NCBI GenBank assembly: GCA_963930775.1
Contig: OZ005697.1
Span: 4,548,292-4,612,291, forward strand
Reading direction: 5' to 3'
Source: Cliona cf. orientalis
Lineage: Eukaryota > Porifera > Demospongiae > Clionaida > Clionaidae
Length of the DNA stretch: 64,000 nt
Positions 24,601 through 35,107 of the stretch are shown piece after piece. A program made the translations under genes and the position numbers. Within the stretch, counting starts at the first letter, position 1; every line of letters begins with the position of its first letter. The notes beneath the pieces were generated by a model. It ran no database searches. It was not told the DNA's origin and was given only the letters and a program-made list of their open reading frames with translations.

Positions 24601-27600
24601 AATTAACAGCCTGTTGTTGAGGTCAAGTCTCAGAACACCATGCCTATTAAGCTCATGCGCTTAATAAACAATAGCTTGTGACGAGAAGAGAGCATGCGCT
24701 TAATAAATAATGTGCACTTAATAACCAGAGTTTACGGTATGTCAAGTTTGTGTAACACATAATGTTTAACCCTCGGCGCATGCGCGAGGGTTATGGTAGT
24801 CGTTCTGTGTGTGTGTCTGTCTATTACTATGCTAGCTGCTACATACCTCGTTTATACATTGAAAGTGAGGTGTCATTAGGCTCTCTGTGCTGACTTCAAT
24901 GTAAGCATTGTGTTGAAAACGCTTTGTTCAAAAAGTTCTGGTGATATTTACTGACCACCTCTGCTTTCTTTGCTTCTTGATAAGCTCACAATGGATAAAG
25001 GATACAACAATGGCTTCTTTTCAAGAAGACTACACATGTAGTGTACAGGACTAGCAACAGTTCTTATTATTTAACTGACTCGTCACAGTGACACTGATCA
25101 CGGTAGGCTATCAACAATGCTTCTTGGCTTATGTAACAAAATCTGATCAAGCGTACATGTATACACACATGTGCGCATAGTCACGCTAGAATTGTGTACA
25201 ATCATAAGTGTATAATCATGCATTCTTGTGGTTACTCTATGCTCTTGCAAGGCTTTCATAACTGCATTACACTGCTACAAAGGTCATAATATAATATTAT
25301 AGCAGAGAACATACTCTTGATTGTAGTTGGCTAGCAAACACACCAAGAGTTTTGCACGATAGTGTTTTGTATTCATATCCCTGATTTAACTTACTCCAAA
25401 TGACCCTTCTGTGCAGCCAAGTGTATTGGTGTTCTTTCTTCTGAATCCTTAACACCGAGGCTGACTTGAGCGTTCAAGAGGACATCCACTACAGTGGTTT
25501 TCCCATTCTTGGCAGCACCATGAAGTGCTGTACCATGCCCTTTACATACCGCATTGCATAGCGTTACTCCAGAAGTGGTTTCAGTAATCAGAAACTGTAA
25601 TATAGGAAAGACACTCAAACAGTAGCTTTAAATATTAGCTTAATAATTACTTGAGCCCAAGCACTCAGCCACCACTGCTGTTGCTGCTGGCAACTGTTAT
25701 TTTTAATATACAAACCTATACAACCCAGCCCCCTCCCATACTAACCCTGCTAACCATTCTCACAGCCCAGTCCCAGACCTCCCAGCTCCTCCCATCCATA
25801 CAGTCCACGTATAGACAAACCCTAGAGACTAATTAGCCCTGCTAACCATTCGCAACCCATCCCAGACCTCCCAGCCCCTCCCACACTAACTCTGCTAACC
25901 ATCCCCTGACCTCCTAGCCCCTCCCATCTGTACCGTCCAGTAATTGCGGCGGCGTACGTGCCGGCGTATCGCGATCGCATTTGCGTCGTTACATAGGTTT
26001 GAGGAGTTGTAAGTGTGCATGTTGCATGTATACAAGCTAATGAGACTTGTACATGTAAATCTGATCAAACTCTACCTACAGATTCAGTGCAACACTAACC
26101 TGTAGAATGTGTCGGTGGCCTTGTTCAGCTGCAACAAAAGCTATATTCTTGCCATATATGTCACAGGCATCAAGTTTCGCTCCAAGTTCAATAAGGCATC
26201 GGAATGCATCCATTGCTCCAAATTTAGCAGCAATCATCACAGGTGTATTTTTTGTCTTGTCACGAGCATTGACATCAGCATTTCTGAATAGCAAGAATAA
26301 AAAAGAAGACTTTTCTGACTATACCGTAGTGTTCTGCCCTGGGCAAGCACCCACTCCCGGATAAGCGCCCATGTGTCGCATTTCATGGGACCACTGTAGT
26401 AGCTTCTATACAAACGTATGGGATTTTGATCCCAGGTAAGCACCCAAGCGGGCCAAAATCGCAAGTTATGTTAAAATGCCCATCTGAGCCTAAGAGTAAG
26501 CTGCCCTCACTCACTCCAGATCATACCACTGCTACACCTTCTTTGATCCACATTGTATAATAATTAATATTATAGCCAAACTAGTATGCTATCTCAACAT
26601 CTTACTTGTTCATTAAGTGCATAATGATCTCCACGTTGTTATGCATTGCAGCAAAGTGCATGGATGTCCATTTTTCTCGCTTACTTTTGATGTCCACATC
26701 TGTGTCAGAATAGCACAGAAATAATTACCGCAAAAAATTGAATTGCATTCCAAACACTACTACTATCCAGCTTGTAGTGTAGGTGTCGGGGGAACAAACT
26801 AGGTTTTTAGGAACCTCACCACTATAATAATATAATTATTATCAGTTCTTCAAACCATTCTACCATACAACATAGCAACAAAAAGGGCAAATAGCTATCT
26901 CTTAGAAGAATCAATTCTAGGTTACCGTATGGAGCACTGGCTTTCATTGAAAGTGAGAGAAAGCCCTTAGAAAAAATTGTTGTGGTTTTGAATTTCGTGA
27001 TATACAGCAGCACTGCGCAAGCTAACAGATCATCGGGCAATACACAATCTTGACCTTGCTCAATTTCTTACCATTATAGTTGAAGAATACCATCAGCAGG
27101 ATGACCGTAATGCTCGTTATTTACTAGCACTATAATTGGCCATACTTCAACTTCGCCCAGTACACAGTGCGATCAGATCAGCCAGCCTAGCCAAGTCATA
27201 ATGGCTACGAATAAAACTGTAATGAACTTTTGAAGCTTTTGTATCATAAATGAATGGCAAATGTCCTTGTTATTAATTTAAACTGTTTTATCATACCTAT
27301 CCGCAGGTGTTAAAATTTCACAAGTTTGTGCTAGTTAACACAATATACTACAAATGAGCACTGCTTTAGCGCTCAAGAGTGTTACATGTTGTTCTCTTTG
27401 CTTAGTGACCTAGATAGGTCATACCGTAAATCTGGAAATTTTCGTTGTAAAAATATTTTCGTAGTCGATGGCGGCTACGAAAATTAATCTTACGAAAATT
27501 AGCATGCACTATTAACGCTAATGCGGTAAGGGGTCGTTCCTACGAAATTTTTTTTACACGAAAATTTATCATACGAAAGTTTCTTTACACGAAAATTTCC

Positions 27601-29080
27601 AGATCTACGGTACCTTACAAAATTGAGGTTATAATGTCAATCACGTCATATCATTGGAGCAACACTGAATCCTTTGACTGGGTTACTGTCATAAAAAAAA
27701 TTACTTCTTTGCTCAATGATTTTTAGAAGAAAGCATTCAACATTCAAGCTGACAATGTCGTTACTTGCATTTTTCAATTAACCTTGTTTCTAATTAAACA
27801 AATTATGTCGTCACTAAGAAATTTTAGCCTCATGTTAATTTAGCGAATTTGCTAAATTAAGATAATAGTTAGATACCGAGGACAAGGGATCTATAGTATT
27901 AAATTTTAGCATCCTGATGGCCCTAAGCTGTGACACCCTAGCGTAGCGAGGGTGTTACTAAGCGGACAGATATGCTAAATACTGTGGATCCCATTGGCCA
28001 AGGTGAACCAAGTTATTTAGAGTTTTACAACTGTTGCTATAGAAGTACAGCTATTTGCCTTGGAGCTCTCATAATACCATGGATCCTATTGGTCAATATT
28101 TATAAGTAACTAAGTAAAACCAAAACCTACAAGTAACTAAGCTACTTAGTTACCTCCTATTGACCAATCAGATTACAGGGAAGTGGTAGTAAAATTCTAA
28201 CGTTAGGTATGTGATGACTTTCTATAATTCCATAAACGGTATCAATTACTTAGAAACTTAGTATGGTAGTTAATGAGGGCTTCCCTGATTTTTCATGAGC
28301 CCATTCTGCATGCCCATAATACAAAATTATGGTCACTAGAGCCCTAAAAATATTTTTTCCTACTTTAGTTGGTGTGTAACATCAATTGAGGTAGGGCAAT
28401 ATCTGATGGTGCCTATGAACAAAAAATGATGTCAAGCAAGTATGCTGCTGCATTAGCACATGTTTTGCCTGTGAGGTTTTGTCAGATATTTGATACGGAC
28501 AAGGAAAAAATTCAAGCAACGCTGTTGTGCATAACTACAAGAGATCATTTGCGATTAGAGTAATAGGAGAAATCTTGCAGTCCACTTTCAATATCTGGCT
28601 CAACTTCTGGACGTCAACAATAAGCACTGTCTGAAATTGGTGTACATTAATATTAATTTTGTCCGATAATTGCAATCTTTGGATGCTGGTGTTTCTGGTG
28701 GAATGCGACATTGCTCCGAGGTCACATTCGGTTTATAATTGGGTGGGGCTACATCTGACCGACGGTCGTAGCTTCTTCTGTTTTCCCAATATTTGTACCG
28801 TACCAATTAATTTGCCAATCAAGACTCAGTACCTGCACCACTATCCAGCAGGCGCTTAAAGATACTCCCGTGCTGTATTTTTACAGCATGATGAAGTGCT
28901 GTGAAGCCTTCTTCGTCATACGCATTCAGATCACTGTGATTCTCGGTCAGTTGTAGCCAATTATCAATAATGTCCTGATCACCCTTTCTGGTAGCCTGTG
29001 GGTACAGTGACTTGAATTTTCATTGATTACTGGCCATAAAAAAAACCTACCTCCAGAAGTGTAATGTGATGAGCAGACAT
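18682..29080 (-). CDS. TRPA-like cation channel with N-terminal ankyrin repeats
   Basis: Start exon 29051-29080 (MSAHHITLLE), then 28833-28995, 26606-26699, 26100-26283, 25395-25594, 23841-23993, 23273-23542, 22877-23007, 22622-22766, 21895-22080, 21412-21586, 21283-21351, 19984-20402, 19604-19707, 19372-19521, 19175-19243, 18906-19118, 18682-18816. About 960+ aa. Exons 2-7 encode ankyrin repeats (TALHHAVK, TPLHHACFEGHYDIA, TPVHYAAFSGSAKIV). From 21586 on come six hydrophobic segments, a pore region, the diagnostic post-pore NLLIGLAVDDISGIQKAA, and a C-terminal coiled coil rich in Glu/Lys. TRPA channels sit in the plasma membrane and pass calcium and other cations on chemical or thermal stimuli. 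Two junctions are unresolved: phase between 22622 and 22080 needs a short extra exon, and exon 19604-19707 is one base short. Identity is firm; exact exon set less so. Confidence 0.85.
24773..25365 (+). mobile_element. HINE/DINE-1-like element, copy 4 (TRPA intron)
   Basis: Starts TTAACCCTCGGCGCATGCGC, palindrome completed by GAGGGTTATGG, followed by a GTGTGTGTGTCTGTCT microsatellite. It shares GCTAGCTGCTACATACCTCG with copy 3 at 12434. The distal end is decayed (CCAAGAGTTTTGCACGATAG at 25340, compare 32211). Immediately upstream, 24600-24735, lies another repeat whose relative is at 49650-49750 (GCGCATGCTCTC, CACAAGCTATTG). Confidence 0.5.
26322..26470. repeat. MITE-like repeat with AAGCACCC/GGGCGCTT motifs
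   Basis: Contains GGGCAAGCACCCACTCCCGG, ATAAGCGCCCATGTGT, GCTTCTATACAAACGTATGG and CCCAGGTAAGCACCC. Relatives lie at 45871-46024 and, in the opposite sense, at 47006-47135. TAC-CGTA type ends suggest a TA-inserting family. Located in a TRPA intron. Confidence 0.6.
27424..27610. mobile_element. 187-bp MITE with TA target duplication (TRPA intron)
   Basis: Left end CCGTAAATCTGGAAATTTTC and right end GAAAATTTCCAGATCTACGG are inverted repeats bounded by TA at 27422 and 27611. The interior is made of further GAAAATT/AATTTTC blocks, so the single strand could fold almost completely. Confidence 0.85.
27860..28200 (+). repeat. Dispersed repeat, copy B of the pair with 16110-16440
   Basis: Same block as 16110-16440 in direct orientation, here inside the large second intron of the TRPA gene. 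Begins near TTAGATACCGAGGACAAGGG. Confidence 0.7.
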
Positions 29081-32000
29081 AATTGTATCCTTTGTCTACT
29101 ATTATAGAGGAGAAAAAAAGGTCAGTTGGAATCCGGTGACGCACCACGATTGCAGAACGAGTGCGCTACGCATAAAGCTATATAGGTCCAGGTGAAAGCA
29201 CCTCACTCCCACGTAAAGGCGTTGGGAGTGGCCTACAGGTGCGTATAATTACACCTTCGGGAGAGGGACAGTCGTAACCTGTTCAGAAGTCAGTCATCAT
29301 TAAATTTTGTCTGACCGTCGAAATGGTACGATGATAATAATAATAGTAATAATATTATTAGCTAGAGCTCTGTATAATACTTACCCTGCTTGCACATTGT
29401 GGCGCAAGCTGTACAGAGATGACAAACGCGGCAATTCTGAGTGCATGGTAGACCGTCTACACGTAAAAATGGTACAAGTCTCAGAGGCATAGGTCCCGGT
29501 GATGTCATTCAAGTTTAATATTCCAAAAGGACATCCTCATATCTGCCCCAGACCTATAGGAAGGTATGGACTGCAACTACCTTGGTTGTATTATAAATGG
29601 CAGCTTACATTCTGATTTGGTCCTATAGGGCTTCACATTTCAATCAGCGGATAAGCAGAACAGCCAAACAGTAGGCAGCATATCACGAATATTTAATATG
29701 AGCTGATCTATATATCTATGTGTATACTTTTGTGTGCATGGTTAAAATTAGAAAGATGTACTAGTGGAAATGCTGCCGATAATGTTGTAGCTACGATGGT
29801 GTTAGCCAAAGTTCCAGACCTTAACTAGGAAGATATGAACTGCTATTGCATTTTGATTCGATTCCACAGGGTATAAAATTTAGGCTTGCGGCCACCATAT
29901 CTATCAGCCACAGAGTATAGGGTATATCACGGACATTATTTAGAACATTTCGACAATCTTTACCATATGCAGTTCATATTACTAGGCCACTAAGCTTAGT
30001 TGTGCACATGAGCAGAAAGCACTTGGTCTGCATACATGTACATTATCTGCATGCATTGATCTGTTGACAGGCATGGCTACGATGGCCAACAAATAGGCTC
30101 GATTTGTGATGCTCGTGAAGCGTGTCCCTTGATTTGAAGCCCACTGACATGAAGCCAGTTTTTTCATAAAATTCATTGTGTCACGAGTCACTCAGGTGCC
30201 TAGGTATCAAGATAATAATATTGTAATTATTATGGCAATTCTTGTGCTAATGACGACAACAACGACATGACTAGTTACTTCACCCCCTTGTGCATGTGCA
30301 TAGAGTAATATTACTCTAACACAATTTAATTCCACTGTGAATCGAGTGGCCCTGAATTCATGGAATTTCCATTCCTTGGACATGTGGTCAAAATTTAATA
30401 TCTGGACAATCCAGGGCCAGGGAATCCTCATAACTATATACATGTATGAGTCCTTTAATATATTAGGTGTCCTAATACTGTAATCTGATCTCCAGTACAT
30501 GTACAATGTATACATTATGTATGTCGCTATCATGTTGACAATACCAACACCATATCTAAACTTGTAGTACTGAAACCATGTGTACTGAAAGATACGAACT
30601 AATGTCACTTAATACACACAAGCCTTCCCACAAGATGAATACTATAAATACAGTATAGTGGGAAATTTTCATATGGTGCAAATTTTCACGGAATGATAGG
30701 TTGGGAGCCGCAAAAAAAGAACTACAAAATTATAAATGTGCAGAGGAATTGTGGTGTTGTACATATACAAGTAGGGTGCCGGCTGTGGTGCCAACTGTCC
30801 CGGAACGTCCAGGACAGTCCCAAAATCGAAGCCCTTAATTGTCCCGTGTAAACATTGAGGAGGCCGTGTCCAAGTACCAATTATGCAGCATATTGGGATC
30901 CAAAGAAGCAACCAAGAGGCACCATGCATTGCTTTCACACCCAGTTACCCAGAGCTCACAGGCCAGAATCGGAGCAGTCCTCATAATAATATTATTAGTG
31001 GAATACCAGTCCAGGCATTTAGGTACAGCAAGTCAGAGATACAATGTCATGTAACTACTAAGAATGAAGTCGTTATCAAAACTGCAAGTCCCAACTCGTA
31101 CAATAATTTCCTTGATGTAATCTTTGTTGATATTCCTTCTGTTCCTTCAGTAGGTGCATGCTATCCTCTGCTGTAGTGACTACATGTATGTAGCTATGTT
31201 TCTGCTCTATTATTAACCCTCGGCGCATGCGCGAGGGGTATGGTAGTCGTTCTGTGTGTGAGTGTGTGTGTGTGTGTGTCTGTTATTAATAGGGGTGCTT
31301 ATGCATGTGTACCCCCTTTTAGTCACATAAGCAACAATTCTGGATTCCATAAGATGTTTAGCTACTGAGTCACCAACCGAGTTCAGATCATTGGCCACCC
31401 GATGGTCACTCAGAGCTTGGTATGATGCAAGTAAATCTCTAAAGCAATGACATCTTCAATACAGTCACCAACAAATTTGAGATTGTTGGACCTGTAGCTA
31501 CATCTACCAGCCTGTATCTGGGGCCGATACTGAGTCATGCCGGGTAGTCTCAGGACTCTGGCGAGCCAGACAGCTTGATTCTATAGTTTTTGTGACTATA
31601 GCGAAATACATATAAAGGTTAATACTCATGGCCATATTATTTGAAGCAGTGAGTAAAATTACAGCTAGTACAATTGATGCTATTACACGTACAATGGCGT
31701 ACAGTAATAGTAGATCGTCATAATTTTCTTATGTCTACTTACACACACTTCACACATATGGATCAGAAAATGCTCCCCCCCCCTGAAAACTGTCCTTTTG
31801 AATCACTGATCTAAAAGGTGTGTAGCTGGTCCTTTAGTGATACCGTCTAGGAAAGGTCCAGACTGAGTCTGAGACTCTGTGATGTAGTTACACACCCAGA
31901 GTCTGAGACTAAACCTGACCAGACACACAAGAGCAGGTGCACACTTTAACAGCATCCATGGCTATGAAACTAGTCTGTTACCTGCACGAGCTATAGGAAT

Positions 32001-32560
32001 TTGCATGCAACTGAAATCTATCTAGTGACGACCATTTCCATTTCTGTTTCCATTTCCTCATTTCCAATTTCTCGTTTCTCATTTCCTCGTTCCTACTTTT
32101 AGTACAACCCACATTCTTGTGGCTATACACTGTAAAGTACCACTAGCACTGTTGCTTGGCTTACATGACAGCTTGCAAATTTGCAACATGCAGACTAGCT
32201 ATTGCTATTGCGCCGAGGGTTTTGCACTATAGTGCTTCATTTAGTGTGGGCTACTTACTAGTGCTGTGTTTATCCGTATTGGTATATTAAACATTACTTT
32301 TTATTATAGACTCATGGTCATGGCATTCAGGAAGGACACTCCTTTTCTTTTGTATTACACTTAAACTACATGTAGATCATGAGTACGTTGTGAATGTAAC
32401 ATGTTTTGTGTGCACGTGATGAGCATGCGCGCGAGTTAGTAAAAAATTTTACAAGTATAATTATTGTGAAATTCAAGTCATACTTGTGGCTTCAAATGCA
32501 AGCATGATAATAATAATTATTATTATGTAAACAGAACTAGTATGGTGTTGCAGTACAGTC
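29081..32560. other. TRPA upstream region, repeat-rich, no gene recognised
   Basis: Next to the TRPA start, 29115-29200 has a tRNA-like stretch on the minus strand (see findings). At 29985-30310 lies a reversed, truncated relative of the HINE-like family: the end near 30290 reads, on the minus strand, CACAAGGGGGTGAAGTAAC. 30640-30740 has a GGGAAATTTTCATATGGTGC repeat. The longer open frames here have no recognisable motif and sit in repeats. Confidence 0.5.
31210..32230 (+). mobile_element. HINE/DINE-1-like element, copy 5
   Basis: Begins TTAACCCTCGGCGCATGCGC then GAGGGGTATGG and a GTGTGTGAGTGTGTGTGTG microsatellite. The distal inverted partner GCGCCGAGGGTTTTGCACTA is at 32211. The 1-kb interior is unrelated to the shorter copies, so a nested insertion or a separate subfamily is possible. 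Confidence 0.45.
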
Positions 32561-32934
32561 ATGCATTCTTGATAACGGCACATGCACATTTACTACATCC
32601 TGTTTGAGCACTGGCCCAGCTGATTTCATCATATAGCCAAGAAACTCAGTTACATTGCTAGTTATCTCTCTCATTAGACTTATGAAGACAAAATACCATG
32701 TACAGAATCTACCACCTCCAGGAAAATGTATAGGTACTGACAATAGCAAATCATGCTCTATAATAATATACATTATAAGTGCATTAACTTACTTGCCTAA
32801 TTTTTGGACCTAGACTATACCTTGACCAGTTGCTCATGGAGGTCATGTAGCTCTAGTTCAATAGCCAGAGATACAACATTGTATGTCTCGAGGACTATCG
32901 TTTCCGCTGTCTTGTGACAGGCAGACAGAATTCT
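32540..32934 (-). CDS. Possible 3' exons of an unrecognised minus-strand gene
   Basis: Exon-like block 32820-32934 begins after acceptor TATTACAG and encodes ILSACHKTAETIVLETYN, then an acidic Leu-rich helix ending HEQLVK at donor AAG|GTATAG. A second block after acceptor TTATTATAG at 32762 continues in phase as SMICYCQYLYIFLEVVDSVH to a nearby stop. Another frame of the same block gives a longer open frame (78 aa). No domain recognised. Upstream exons would have to lie across the plus-strand cofilin gene, which lowers confidence. Confidence 0.25.
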
Positions 32935-33033
32935 GTAATATTCAGGGCCATTACCACAGTATACCATTATAAAATTACATAATTATGGCTTATTTATTAC
33001 ATTTTATTTATGTTGTAATTCTCTTGCTAACAG

Positions 33034-34692
33034 GCTGGATCTGGGATAGAGGTTGGTCCTGAAGTACCACATGTTTACGAGTCAATGAAATCAAGAAAAG
33101 CTCATAAGTATGCTATCTTTCACATTTTTCAGAAGAAAACAGTTAATGTTGAACTTAAGAGTGAATATGGTAACACAACTGAAGATAGAGATGAAGACAG
33201 AAAGTGCTTTGAGGAATTATTGGAACATCTGTTGGAACACAATGAACCTCGATTCATTATTTATGATTTTGGTTTCAAGCCTAAAGGAGAAAATGAAGCT
33301 ATTACTCTCATAGCCTACATCTTTTGGTACGCAAGTCCTAATGTTATTTACATTTCAAAAGTTTCTTGCTGGGATAATTCCTAGCAACACTTGGTATAGG
33401 AATGTGAGCATTCCTGTTAGCTATAATAGTGTAGCACTATACCCATATTACGTCCAGAGTCCCAATCAACAAATCGATTTGGCCGCTCGATGAGGTAATT
33501 ATGATGAATAATGATGAAACCTATGATGAAATTATGATGTAATTGCTGTGAAACTGTTTCAAAATGTTTAGCGCGCATGAAAGGTTGTTGGGACCCAGAA
33601 TTCGAACCTAGCGTAGAAGAGATCGTGGACTATGCAATGATATCATTATGGCGTTTCTCTCAGTTCGCTTTCTCTAGCGAGCTCGCTTTCAGGGCAGGGG
33701 GATTTCCCTATTCAGTCGAGCACATGGCAGGTGAAGTTTAACCGGCTCAAGCCGCACGCCCCAATATTGTACGCGTATACGGAGCATGCGCAATTAGTCA
33801 ATGTGTCCTAGTTCAAATTTATGGCGGCGTATTCATGAGGGACTCTGGACGTAGTCTCTAAGTTGTTCATTACATCCCCAGTAGCAATTTACCTTTTTGC
33901 GGTTATTAGGTAATTATGATGTAACCTATGTCGTCATAATTCAGAGGCTTTACAGAACACTTTTGAGACCTGAAAATCCATAGAATCGTAGATTAACTTA
34001 CATACATATCCAGCGAATACATTAAAAGCTGAGTGCTACTTTCTCCGACAAGTAATGCTGGCTGAACTTCACGCGTTCTAATGGCTGACATAATCCTATG
34101 GATAAATAAAGCCAGCCTTGTGCTATATATAGCATGCATCATGCCACGACCGATCTGAAGTTCGGAAGCTGTACTGTGCTGTCGAGTTCACCTCTTATGA
34201 TTGAAGCATCGAAACTTGTTATACTATTGAACAAAGCCAGGAAGGTACATAATATTATAGCTACAGCAGCCTAATAAAAATTTTAATAGCTAGACAGGGT
34301 CTCAAAATAATATTGAATTCGACTTTGGCATTACACATGCATGGCATAGCAGCATGAGATTTATTCAATTCCACCGAAGACTTGAGTAGCCAAGAACATA
34401 CTAGTCTAGCGAGCTAAACCCTAAAAATCACACCCACTAAGCGGTGAGTGAGAGAGCGTTTAGCTCGCTTAGGTGTTGTTATTTGTAAGTGTGTGGGCTT
34501 ATGCATGTATTTCAATCTTGCAGGATCCCTGAATCTGCCAAGATTGGAAATAGGATGATTTATGCATCTTACAAAGATACTGTGAAAAAATGTTTTTCAG
34601 GCATTTCAATTGAATTCCAAGTTGATAAACCAGAGGATATGGACTATGATCAACTTGCAGACACAATTGAAAAAAAGTACCGGGCTCTATAG
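33034..34692 (+). CDS. ADF/cofilin actin-depolymerising factor (initiator exon not located)
   Basis: Exons 33034-33326 and 34524-34692 join in phase (TTTTG|GATCCC gives FWIPES). The first begins after acceptor CTAACAG with AGSGIEVGPEVPHVYESMK, as in animal cofilins where a tiny first exon supplies only the initiator Met; that exon was not found. About 154 aa, close to the usual 140-165. Family landmarks: RKAHKYAIFHI (central strand), PRFIIYDFGF, the conserved YIFWIPESAKIGNRMIYASYK actin-binding region and long helix, and a short tail. It severs and depolymerises actin filaments in the cytoplasm. The basic RKAHK replaces the usual RKSS phosphoregulatory surroundings, and no LIMK-type N-terminal Ser is visible. 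Its intron contains two repeats. Confidence 0.88.
33451..33851. mobile_element. 401-bp MITE with TA target duplication in the cofilin intron
   Basis: Perfect 13-bp terminal inverted repeats CGTCCAGAGTCCC / GGGACTCTGGACG, flanked by TA on both sides (33449 and 33852). The interior shares GATGAGGTAATTATGATG phrases with the 14205 and 33888 repeats, so the latter may derive from this family. Confidence 0.85.
33888..34215 (+). repeat. Dispersed repeat, second copy of the 14205 family
   Basis: Starts TTTTTGCGGTTATTAGGTAA like 14205 and shares ATCCAGCGAATAC, GAACTTCACGCGTTCT and TGCTATATATAGCA. Lies within the cofilin intron, 36 bp after the MITE at 33451-33851. Confidence 0.6.
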
Positions 34693-35107
34693 AGAACAAA
34701 TTGTCAGTAACTGTTGTTTGTAGTATAATTATATTATAGCTGTTCCTTCTGTATACCTTCTTCTATGAATTAGTGCATCTATATCTATTAGTATTGATTT
34801 GGAACAACACACCATAATAGGTGCAGCACAATGTTAAGTACAATTAGTTTAATCTCTAATCCTGGGGCGTAACCAGGCGGCAATCGGAGTCCAAACTTTC
34901 AGGCTACCTTTCCTCAGTACAACACCAGGGGCATTGTCAGACTCTCCTCCACAATACTCAATATATTTTTATACATAACCATGTTTTAGGACAATATTCA
35001 TACATGTACAATGGGTGCCAGAGCTAGAGTCAACGATATTATCTGTATGCATACTAGTGGGTGTAATAAGATATGATCAATGAAACTAGATGATCAGTAA
35101 TGAATTT

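Noticed and set aside
30839-31176. Two overlapping plus-strand frames upstream of TRPA
   Set aside because: No recognisable motif, no splice context and repeat-rich surroundings.
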